From: Candidatus Eiseniibacteriota bacterium
Lineage (GTDB): Bacteria > Eisenbacteria > RBG-16-71-46 > JABDJR01
Length of the DNA stretch: 5,397 nt
Direction of reading: 5' to 3'
NCBI GenBank assembly: GCA_013003415.1
Contig: JABDJR010000450.1
Coordinates: 1-5,397, forward strand
Part shown: in pieces, positions 1-5,397 of the stretch
Layout of the letters: the number at the start of each line of letters is the position of its first letter
Numbering within the stretch: position 1 is the first letter of the stretch
Notes under the pieces: generated by a model
Database searches by the model: none
The model's input: only the letters and a program-made list of their open reading frames with translations
Told to the model about the DNA's origin: nothing
Translations under genes and position numbers: made by a program

Positions 1-467
1 TCGGGGTCACCGCCCAAAATGGCCAGCAAGTGCTGCGCTTGGGGATGCTCCTTATCGACGCTCACCCATTTCTGCACCGTGACGAGAGCTTCGTCGTTTT
101 GATTCAAACTCATTTGAGCGTGTACCAGATTGAAGTAGGCATCGGTGGTGGGGATCATGTCCAAGCTTTCCATGTACACTTCCACCGCCTCTTCAAAACG
201 GTCTTGCCGTTGAAGCACATGACCCAAGTTGTAGAGAATGAGTGCCTCGCGGCTACAATCTAACCCCGCTCGATAGCACGCTTCGGCATGGACCCACTTT
301 CCCAGGTTCTCGAACAAGGTGCCCAAGTTATTGTGGGCCTGATAGCTTTTTGGATCTTCGGCCAGGATGGCCTGATACCCGGCGATGGCCTCATCGAAAC
401 GGCCCGCTTCGTGGTGGGCTTTGGCTTCTTCGAAGAGGGACTCGGTCTTGGAGGGTGAATCGGTCAT
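1..467 (-). CDS. TPR-repeat protein, 3' end outside window; probable TPR-methyltransferase paralogue
   Basis: I read 155 codons from an ATG at 467-465 to the left edge with no stop, so the C-terminus is missing. Residues about 12-146 form four TPR units of 33-34 residues (about 12-45, 46-79, 80-112, 113-146) with typical features such as NNLG, YNLG and RFDEAI. TPRs form helical-hairpin scaffolds for protein-protein contacts. The protein has no signal peptide and should be cytoplasmic. After the last TPR comes HLLAILGGDP, which lines up with HMLASITGEN at the TPR/methyltransferase junction of the upstream neighbour. I therefore infer that a methyltransferase domain follows beyond the edge; this is not seen. 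The start lies 10 bases after the neighbour's TGA, so the two are almost certainly co-transcribed. No clear Shine-Dalgarno precedes the ATG, suggesting translational coupling. An ATG overlapping the neighbour's stop (481-479) is out of frame and closes after five codons. The TPR assignment is firm; the full domain architecture is inferred. Confidence 0.85.
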   Translation of the reverse strand, partial: MTDSPSKTESLFEEAKAHHEAGRFDEAIAGYQAILAEDPKSYQAHNNLGTLFENLGKWVHAEACYRAGLDCSREALILYNLGHVLQRQDRFEEAVEVYMESLDMIPTTDAYFNLVHAQMSLNQNDEALVTVQKWVSVDKEHPQAQHLLAILGGDP

Positions 468-477
468 GAGCGAAAAC

Positions 478-1878
478 TCATGGTTTGTCGGCCGCTAGGA
501 GTAGGCCAAGCACGGGAAGCCCGGCTTCACGTCTTAAGGTGGGGACCGTGATGGCGCGTACCTTGAAGCCGGCATCTTCTAAGACACGCCGGGCATAGTC
601 TTCGCTATGGCTGTAGCGACCGTGGGGGTTTAGCACGTAGCCACGCCCATCGTCCTCAATGTTCATGCGCTCTAAGGTAAAGACAAAGGCACCCCCGGGC
701 TTCATGGACTGGAAGGTCGCGTTGACCACGTCTTCCAAATCTCCGAAGTAACAGAGAGTGTCGGCGGCGACAACGCAGTCGTAGAGGTCGTGCCGCTCGG
801 AAACGAAGGCCGTAAGTTCGGCTTCGAACAATTCATCGTAAACATTTAGAGCTTGAGCTTTGGCTAGCATTTTGGAGGAAAGGTCGACCCCCTCCATACG
901 CCGTGTCATGGGGCGAAGAAGAGTTCCCGCCAACCCGGTGCCGCAACCGGCATCGAGTACAGAGCCGAAGGCGTTTCGTTGTACTTTGTAGTCGTCGACC
1001 AAGACCGCCATCACGAGAGATGGCGCGCGGTACTCCAGGCGTTTCAGCGTTTCGTCGAACTGATCGGCAAAGCGATCGAAGGTGTCCCGCACATAGTCAT
1101 CGGAAGCTCTGGATTCGACATTTTCTCCGGTGATGGAAGCCAACATGTGTTTGGGAATGGCGTTGTCTGGCTCGCGTTTGATCCATTCGTTCAAAAACTC
1201 CACCGCTTCGTCCTGTCGGCCCGCACTGTGAAGCATGCGTCCCAGGCTTTCTTTGGTGGTGGTGTTCTCGGGGTTAACATCGAGGGCCTTGCGATAGGCC
1301 CAAGAGGCGTCGTCCATTTTGCCTTGGCCCTCAAGAACCCGTCCTAAGTTGAAGTGCTCCTCGCTTGAGTTGGGATCGAGTTCCAAAGCACGCCGAATAG
1401 CCGGCTCCGCCTCGTCTAAACGCCCCAGCTCAATGAGCACGCCGCCCACGCTGCTATGGCCGCCCACATATTCGGGGTCTAATGCAACCGCTCTCTGATA
1501 GGCAGTCAGAGCCTCTTCAAGCCGCGTTTGGTCGTACAACGCACGACCCAAGTTGAAGGCGGCATCGACATGATCCGGATTTTGCTCAAGACAACGGCGA
1601 TAGGACGCTTCCGCCGCTTCCAGCTGTCCGTCGCGATGGTAGGCGTTCCCAAGGTTGTAGTGGGGGATAGCTTCGGTCGGCTTTGCGTGGATAGCCAGTT
1701 TGTAAGACTCAATGGCGTCGGGCAGTTTTCCCTGTTGTTCCAACACCGTTCCCAAATTGTTGAGAGCGCGAAAGGATTTTGGGTTTTCTTCGATGACCAG
1801 GCGATAGGCTTTCTCGGCCTCGATCCAGCTCTCGGCTTGTTGGAGAGATTTCCCGCGCTCGAAATTCAAATGCTCCAA
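478..1878 (-). CDS. TPR-repeat SAM-dependent methyltransferase (COG4976-like)
   Basis: A 466-residue protein with two parts. Residues 7-244 are seven uninterrupted 34-residue TPRs (starting near 7, 41, 75, 109, 143, 177 and 211), most opening with NLG or SLG and carrying a Pro near the end. Residues about 245-466 are a class I Rossmann-fold methyltransferase. Motif I is VLDAGCGTG (307-315); D332 in GVDLS is the likely ribose-binding acidic residue at the end of strand 2; DCVVAADTLCYF (367-378) and MKPGG (392-396) fit the later motifs. The linker YVRDTFDRFADQFDETL (262-278) resembles the entry segment of predicted TPR-containing methyltransferases of the COG4976 type. The substrate is unknown; a protein target held by the TPRs is a reasonable inference. 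The start is TTG, chosen because AGGAG sits 7 bases upstream and the first TPR begins immediately after. It lies 15 bases after the sheath-fusion gene and 10 bases before a second TPR gene, so an operon is likely. No key SAM-binding residue is missing. Confidence 0.9.
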   Translation of the reverse strand: MEHLNFERGKSLQQAESWIEAEKAYRLVIEENPKSFRALNNLGTVLEQQGKLPDAIESYKLAIHAKPTEAIPHYNLGNAYHRDGQLEAAEASYRRCLEQNPDHVDAAFNLGRALYDQTRLEEALTAYQRAVALDPEYVGGHSSVGGVLIELGRLDEAEPAIRRALELDPNSSEEHFNLGRVLEGQGKMDDASWAYRKALDVNPENTTTKESLGRMLHSAGRQDEAVEFLNEWIKREPDNAIPKHMLASITGENVESRASDDYVRDTFDRFADQFDETLKRLEYRAPSLVMAVLVDDYKVQRNAFGSVLDAGCGTGLAGTLLRPMTRRMEGVDLSSKMLAKAQALNVYDELFEAELTAFVSERHDLYDCVVAADTLCYFGDLEDVVNATFQSMKPGGAFVFTLERMNIEDDGRGYVLNPHGRYSHSEDYARRVLEDAGFKVRAITVPTLRREAGLPVLGLLLAADKP

Positions 1879-1885
1879 AGAACGT

Positions 1886-1890
1886 CTCCT
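1886..1890 (-). promoter_or_regulatory. Ribosome binding site deciding a TTG start
   Basis: On the minus strand AGGAG lies 7 bases before the TTG at 1878-1876, in the 15-base gap after the TAA of the sheath-fusion gene (1896-1894). No ATG or GTG is available at a comparable distance, so the TTG is the best supported start for the TPR-methyltransferase. The weak initiator may lower its yield relative to the gene in front. Confidence 0.7.
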
Positions 1891-1893
1891 AAC

Positions 1894-3402
1894 TTAGGTC
1901 CAAAGACCGGCTAACCCGGCCGCGGGATCGGCGATGGAGCGGAACTGAAGCACACGCACCGCACCGCGATCTCGGTAGCTGAGGAGCGGGCAAAGTCCTA
2001 ACTCCATGAGTTTCTGGCCCTGCTTTTCCGAAAGGTAGGCCTCGGCGACAGCCTGAAGCGAGCTTTCCCCGTCCCTTCGTTTGATGTGGGTGGGCAAATC
2101 TCCTAGGTCTTGATGATTTCCTGCCTGCATGTCCCACTCGCGCTCCGAAAAGGATTCCGCCAACAGGGTGGCCAGTGCAACTGCACCACTTCCCCATAAA
2201 TAGGCATCACCGTCTGCGCTTTCCATTTCCTCAAAAACAAAACGATCAATGGGATCCGAATCAGTTCCATAGGGAAGTCGCAATAGAATCCGTGGAGCAG
2301 CCATGGCAATGTGATTTGCCTCCGACATCTTCCGAAGGGCTGACCAGGCGACCTCTTGTTTAACTCCGGTTTCTTTCTGGGACCAATCCTGGATCGAGGG
2401 CACCCCTAGAAAAGAGGGGTCCGCTCCCATAAGCCATACGGCTCCCGACTCACCGGCCATTCTTCCTGCTGCAGCGAGGGCAACTAGTTCCAGGGGTTCG
2501 TTACGAATCGTATGAAGACAAACCAGCAATGAAACCGGATGGTCTTTGCCCGCCTTCTGGTCTCCCAACACGCGACGCAGGCCCGACTCATTTTCGGGAA
2601 GCGTGAAGTCTGCGAGCATCTCCTCGTAGCTCACATCGAAAAGCTGGAGCGTCAGAGTTTCGTCGAGAGAAACCCGCCGCACGAACTCTTCCGCCGCGCG
2701 CCAGTGAGATTCCAGACGTTGAAAGGCAGGGTGATGCAAGAGCCAACGCATTTGATTGGCAATGGTCCTATCGACTTGTTCAACCAACACCGTCTGTTCC
2801 TGCGTGTTGTCGGGAACGGATACGTCTCCAACAATCGATTGGATGAAAGAACTGATGTCGGCTTTCTTAGATTGTTCCCTAGCTTCGGGCGTACTCGTAG
2901 GTTGCTTTCCAAGCAAGCGCTCCAACATGTCACCCTCAGACTCCGAGGCTTCTTCGGGATTGTTTGAAGATGGGGGAGTTTCTCCCGGGGTTGGGCTCGC
3001 AGGTGAGCCCTTAAGTTCGGCCGCGGCAGCGGCAAAAGTGGATGAATCGAGGAGGCGGCTCCGCAAATCGCGAAGTTTCTGAAACAGCTCCAGACGGTCG
3101 TAGAGGGCATCCGGGCTGAAATCATCGATTTCGCCAAACTTTACGGTCATGGACCCGGATCCATCGGGAAGGGTGAGGGAAAGCTCCGGCGCGTAGGCCC
3201 CCATGCGTTGGTCGAAATTGTCTAAGTCGATGGAAGGGGCGGGTAGGGAAGCTAAGGCAGCCCCCATCCGTCCTTGATTTCCACGACCGCTAAAATCTCC
3301 GATCATGACCACCCGGAAGGGGGTCTCCGGATCGGGACGGCCCACCGACTTATACTGTGACTGCGTCCTAAACGTGGTCTCAAATTCCATTCGACCCGGC
3401 AT
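1894..3402 (-). CDS. T6SS sheath-like protein, TssB/VipA-TssC/VipB fusion lacking the TssC C-terminal region
   Basis: A 502-residue protein. Residues about 29-125 are TssB-like: FRVVMIGDFSGR (29-40), DNFDQRM (61-67), and a segment from FGEIDDFSPDAL (89-100) into the helix ending LRSRLLD. Residues about 131-157 are a Ser/Pro/Glu-rich linker. From about 158 the protein follows TssC: DMLERLL (158-164), HHPAFQRLESHWR (223-235), RILLRLPYG (371-379), FVFEE (388-392), YLWGSGAVALA (401-411), DLPTHI (435-440) and ELGLCPLLSYRD (467-478). It stops at a TAA soon after QFRSIAD, where canonical TssC continues for roughly another hundred residues. In T6SS, TssB and TssC form the cytoplasmic contractile sheath that drives the Hcp-VgrG needle. 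Here the two are one chain of about 500 residues, whereas separate subunits total about 650. It may be a specialised sheath-like or accessory component rather than the main sheath. I recall similar fused proteins annotated as T6SS contractile sheath proteins, so this is probably a known variant family. The ATG at 3402 is supported by AGGAGG 8 bases upstream. It is divergent from vgrG and first in the leftward operon. Confidence 0.85.
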   Translation of the reverse strand: MPGRMEFETTFRTQSQYKSVGRPDPETPFRVVMIGDFSGRGNQGRMGAALASLPAPSIDLDNFDQRMGAYAPELSLTLPDGSGSMTVKFGEIDDFSPDALYDRLELFQKLRDLRSRLLDSSTFAAAAAELKGSPASPTPGETPPSSNNPEEASESEGDMLERLLGKQPTSTPEAREQSKKADISSFIQSIVGDVSVPDNTQEQTVLVEQVDRTIANQMRWLLHHPAFQRLESHWRAAEEFVRRVSLDETLTLQLFDVSYEEMLADFTLPENESGLRRVLGDQKAGKDHPVSLLVCLHTIRNEPLELVALAAAGRMAGESGAVWLMGADPSFLGVPSIQDWSQKETGVKQEVAWSALRKMSEANHIAMAAPRILLRLPYGTDSDPIDRFVFEEMESADGDAYLWGSGAVALATLLAESFSEREWDMQAGNHQDLGDLPTHIKRRDGESSLQAVAEAYLSEKQGQKLMELGLCPLLSYRDRGAVRVLQFRSIADPAAGLAGLWT

Positions 3403-3410
3403 GAACTAAT

Positions 3411-3416
3411 CCTCCT
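3411..3416 (-). promoter_or_regulatory. Strong Shine-Dalgarno of the sheath-fusion gene
   Basis: A full AGGAGG on the minus strand stands 8 bases before the ATG at 3402-3400. This decides the start over the internal ATG at codon 5, which has no comparable site. Confidence 0.8.
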
Positions 3417-3439
3417 AAGGGGCGGCGAGAAGACCTCTG

Positions 3440-3445
3440 ATTCTA
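3440..3445 (-). promoter_or_regulatory. Candidate -10 box for the leftward operon
   Basis: The minus strand reads TAGAAT, five of six matches to the sigma70 -10 consensus, about 40 bases before the start codon of the sheath-fusion gene. No good TTGACA-like -35 lies at 16-18 bases; the best hexamer there, TGGAGT, matches at only three positions. A GTGAAAC segment lies nearby, so an alternative sigma factor is possible. This is a weak call from motif reading alone. Confidence 0.25.
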
Positions 3446-3471
3446 GCCTAAGGATGAGTTTCACTCCAGCG

Positions 3472-3500
3472 TAGCCACTCCCCTCGAAATCGGGTAGACT
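3472..3500 (+). promoter_or_regulatory. Candidate sigma70-like promoter for vgrG
   Basis: TAGCCA (3472-3477) and TAGACT (3495-3500) are 17 bases apart, each matching four of six consensus positions. A transcript would begin near 3507 and carry a leader of about 40 bases containing the hairpin at 3514-3535. Such matches occur often by chance, so confidence is low. Confidence 0.25.
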
Positions 3501-3513
3501 GCTCCTTGCGAAG

Positions 3514-3538
3514 TCCAGAGGATCTCAACCTCGGAAGG
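3514..3538 (+). promoter_or_regulatory. vgrG: vgrG ribosome binding site with overlapping hairpin
   Basis: GGAAGG at 3533-3538 lies 7 bases before the GTG at 3546 and supports that start. TCCAGAGG (3514-3521) can pair with CCTCGGA (3529-3535), giving seven pairs with one bulged A at 3517 and a 7-base loop. The 3' arm covers GGA of the Shine-Dalgarno, so the fold could limit translation. The binding site is well supported; the regulatory role of the hairpin is inferred. Confidence 0.5.
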
Positions 3539-3545
3539 TGTAGAA

Positions 3546-4358
3546 GTGTCCACGGGAAAACCGGTTAACATCGTCAGCCCCCTCGGCGACGATGTGCTTC
3601 TGTTCTATCGCATGGATGGCCACGAAGAGCTTGGCCGCCTATTTCGCTACCACGTTCAGTGCCTTAGCGTAGACCCCGAACTCGACGGAACCCAGATACT
3701 TGGTGAAGGCGTAACCATTGTCCTCGACTTGGTCGATGGCGGTCAGCGCTATTTTAACGGTGTCTGTACCCAGTTTGCTCAAACGGGTCGTGTCGGGCGC
3801 TACGTGAAGTACGAGATGACGCTTCGGCCATGGTTCTGGCTTTTAACGCGTACATCCGACTGCACGATCTACCCAGATCAAGCCGAAACCAATCGCATGA
3901 GTATTCCCGAGATCGTGAAAGCGGTTTTCCGGAAACACGACATGTCGGATTTCGAAGAATCGCTGAACGAAAGTTACGAAGAGCCCCGCGAGTTTTGCGT
4001 GCAGTATCGCGAAACCGATTTCAACTTTGCCAGCCGCCTCATGGAAGAAGAAGGCATCTACTACTTCTTCAAGCATGAAGAAGAGCGGCACGTCATGGTT
4101 CTCGCCGATGGCCCAACCTCGCATGAGGTGATTGAAGGTTGCGAATCGGTTCCGTTCATCACCGCCGATGAAAACTCCTTGGGCAGGCAAGAACACATTT
4201 ACGAATGGAACCATGCGCTTCTGTACAGAGCGGTAAGTTTGCCACCAGCGATTTCGATTTCGAGGTGCCCACCAAAGATAATTTGGTGGAAGCGGAAGAT
4301 CCCAAAGAACACACCCACGCTGAATTCCAAATGTTCGACTATCCCGGCGTTTTCGTAG
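3546..4358 (+). CDS. vgrG: VgrG (TssI) spike protein, N-terminal half cut short by a frameshift
   Basis: The frame opens with GTG at 3546, preceded by GGAAGG. Residues 1-228 are a typical gp27-like N-terminal VgrG region: LGRLFRYHVQCLS (29-41), the YEMTLRPWFWLLTRTSDC segment (89-106), IPEIVKAVFRKH (120-131), then FCVQYRETDFNFASRLMEEE (150-169) followed by GIYYFF (170-175). VgrG trimers cap the T6SS Hcp tube as the puncturing spike and carry effectors. After R228 (4227-4229) the reading turns into 42 residues unlike any VgrG and ends at TAG 4356-4358. The family pattern resumes at once in the -1 frame at 4232, so this is a broken or mis-sequenced gene rather than a short natural protein. Translated as it stands, the product would lack the gp5-like spike and be unlikely to assemble. 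The gene is divergent from the sheath-fusion operon. Confidence 0.85.
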   Translation: MSTGKPVNIVSPLGDDVLLFYRMDGHEELGRLFRYHVQCLSVDPELDGTQILGEGVTIVLDLVDGGQRYFNGVCTQFAQTGRVGRYVKYEMTLRPWFWLLTRTSDCTIYPDQAETNRMSIPEIVKAVFRKHDMSDFEESLNESYEEPREFCVQYRETDFNFASRLMEEEGIYYFFKHEEERHVMVLADGPTSHEVIEGCESVPFITADENSLGRQEHIYEWNHALLYRAVSLPPAISISRCPPKIIWWKRKIPKNTPTLNSKCSTIPAFS

Positions 4359-5397
4359 AGGCCTACGATGCCGAGGCGGACGGGGAAAAAGGGGATACCT
4401 ACGCGGGAGCGCGGGGAGAACGCTTTGCCCGTTACCGCATGGAAGAAATGAGCTCCAAGTTTGAGCGGGTCAGTGGCGATTCGAACATGCGTCTGCTCAC
4501 CTTGGGTGGCATGTTCACCATGGCCGACTTTCATCGCCAAGATCAAAACCGCGAACACACCATCGTTAAGATTAGCTATCAGATGTCCCTGGGCGGTTAC
4601 GAGGCCGAAGATTCCTCCACTGGGGAAGTCGACTACTCCTGCTCCTTCGAGGCGATCCCTAGCGCAGGCGTTTTCCGCACCGAACGCACGACCCCAGCAC
4701 CCTATATTCGCGGCCCGCAAACCGCGATTGTGGTGGGAAAAGAAGAAAAAGAGATTTGGACCGACATGCACGGTCGGGTAAAAGTGAAGTTCCCCTGGGA
4801 TCGCAAAGACACCACCGATGAAACCAGCTCCTGTTGGGTCCGGGTGGCTCAAGTGTGGGCCGGCCAAGGGTGGGGTGCGCTTCATGTGCCCCGAGTGGGG
4901 CAGGAAGTGATCGTCGAGTTCATCGACGGCAATCCCAATCGACCCATCATTACCGGGCGTGTCTACAACGGCGACAACATGTCTCCCTACTCACTCCCCG
5001 GGAGTGCGACGCAAAGTGGCATTAAGTCACGGAGTACCGAAGAAGGCACCGACGAGAACTTCAACGAGATTCGTTTCGAGGACCTGAAGGACTCGGAAGA
5101 GATGTATATCCACGCGGAAAAAGACCAGAACACCGTTGTGGAGAACGATCAGTCCACCGATGTGGGTAACGATCAAACCATTCATGTGGTGAAGAATCGG
5201 AACGAGAATATCGACGGCAGTCGAACCCTGGTCGTGGGCGAGGAAAAAGAAGAGACCATTGAGGGCGGGAAAACCATCAATGTGACCGGCGGCCACGAAG
5301 AAACGATTAAGGGTGCCATGGCGGTCGACGTGGGCGAGAGCCGAAACCTTGTGGTGGGGGCTAGCTCCGTCGAAGAGATCACCGACGACCTCACGAT
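4232..5397 (+). CDS. vgrG: VgrG (TssI) C-terminal part in shifted frame, 3' end outside window
   Basis: From GGT at 4232 the -1 frame is open to the right edge and reads as the rest of VgrG. First comes GKFATSDFDFEVP (4232-4270), the usual tract that ends the first gp27-like section. Then come GGMFTMADF (4505-4531), EHTIVKISYQ, and PYIRGPQTAIVVG (4700-4738). Next are DMHGRVKVKFPWD (4763-4801), SSCWVRVAQVWAGQGWGALH and PRVGQEVIVEF with GNPNRPIITGRVYN, the hallmark gp5 OB-fold block. The segment with SGIKSRST and NEIRFEDLKDSEEMYIHAEKD leads into octapeptide beta-helix repeats at the edge. With the N-terminal half this gives about 617 residues so far, close to the size of a VgrG core; any C-terminal extension or effector domain would lie outside. 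There is no plausible independent start at the junction; the first in-frame ATG is at 4331, inside a conserved domain. I regard 3546-5397 as one gene with a frameshift. Confidence 0.85.
5105..5395 (+). repeat. Octapeptide beta-helix repeats of the VgrG spike
   Basis: In the shifted vgrG frame the protein falls into 8-residue units, clear from 5129 on: NTVVENDQ, STDVGNDQ, TIHVVKNR, NENIDGSR, TLVVGEEK, EETIEGGK, TINVTGGH, EETIKGAM, AVDVGESR, NLVVGASS, VEEITDDL. Position four is always Val or Ile, and a unit ending in Q (5105-5128) precedes them. This is the known pattern of the gp5C-type triple-stranded beta-helix that forms the spike shaft. The run of eleven or more units reaches the window edge. 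No DNA-level tandem repeat is evident; the repeat is structural. Confidence 0.8.

Larger units (their letters stand above)
3403..3545. promoter_or_regulatory. Divergent intergenic control region
   Basis: This 143-base gap separates the leftward sheath-fusion operon from the rightward vgrG and must hold, or lie close to, the start signals of both. Visible contents are the two ribosome binding sites, one weak sigma70-like candidate per direction, a CCTAAGG direct repeat (3414-3420 and 3447-3453) and a hairpin at 3514-3535. I see no sigma54 -24/-12 element, tRNA, terminator or insertion sequence end. Confidence 0.6.

Noticed and set aside
979..1347. 122-codon plus-strand open frame over the TPR-methyltransferase gene
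   Set aside because: It is antisense to the TPR/methyltransferase junction and shows no ribosome binding site or recognisable motif. The same holds for the plus-strand frames at 1528-1914 and 2539-2967.
121..1800. Recurrent short DNA strings such as CCCAAGTTG across the left part, resembling dispersed repeats
   Set aside because: They recur about every 102 bases and encode the NLG positions of successive 34-residue TPRs, so they are coding repeats rather than a CRISPR array or regulatory repeats.
3403..3545. Sigma54 promoter for the T6SS genes
   Set aside because: Some T6SS clusters use sigma54, but no TGGCAC-N5-TTGC-like element is visible on either strand of the intergenic region.
4220..4240. 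Programmed -1 ribosomal frameshift in vgrG
   Set aside because: No slippery heptamer is present around CAGAGCGGT, the 0-frame continues for 42 codons before its stop, and VgrG proteins are not known to need frameshifting.
4199..4885. 228-codon open frame on the minus strand opposite vgrG
   Set aside because: The opposite strand encodes unmistakable VgrG over this whole span. The antisense translation is rich in Phe, His and Gly with no recognisable domain, as expected for a mirror of a Glu/Lys-rich gene.

Overview
The window holds part of a type VI secretion (T6SS) accessory locus from a Gram-negative bacterium. Two divergent transcription units flank a 143-base intergenic region. The moderately GC-rich composition, GTG and TTG starts and TPR-rich proteins do not fix the taxon. 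A Myxococcota/deltaproteobacterial-type or similar environmental lineage is only a guess, and a metagenomic origin is possible.

Leftward unit (minus strand, 3402 down to the left edge): three tightly packed genes. The first (3402-1894) encodes a 502-residue protein that looks like a fusion of the two T6SS contractile sheath subunits. A TssB/VipA-like part is joined by a Ser/Pro/Glu-rich linker to a TssC/VipB-like part that lacks the usual C-terminal region. Fifteen bases later, with its own Shine-Dalgarno and a TTG start, comes a 466-residue protein of seven regular 34-residue TPRs followed by a class I SAM-dependent methyltransferase domain. Ten bases further on a second TPR gene starts and runs off the left edge. 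The register of its repeats and the linker beginning at the edge suggest it is a tandem paralogue of the TPR-methyltransferase.

Intergenic region (3403-3545): strong Shine-Dalgarno for the sheath-fusion gene, weak sigma70-like promoter candidates in both directions, a CCTAAGG direct repeat, and a short hairpin that would partly cover the ribosome binding site of the rightward gene.

Rightward unit (plus strand, 3546 to the right edge): a vgrG (tssI) spike gene broken by a single-base frameshift next to base 4229. The N-terminal gp27-like half is in one frame and stops at 4358. The rest (end of the gp27-like part, gp5-like OB domain, start of the octapeptide beta-helix) continues without a stop in the -1 frame to the edge. 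The conserved protein resumes with no apparent residue gap, which points to a sequencing/assembly error or a very recent mutation.

Taken together: a VgrG spike, a shortened fused sheath-like protein and TPR-methyltransferases, without any other T6SS core gene in view. This looks like an auxiliary or orphan T6SS/VgrG island. The role of the methyltransferases, and whether the fused protein is structural or a chaperone/adaptor, cannot be read from the sequence.
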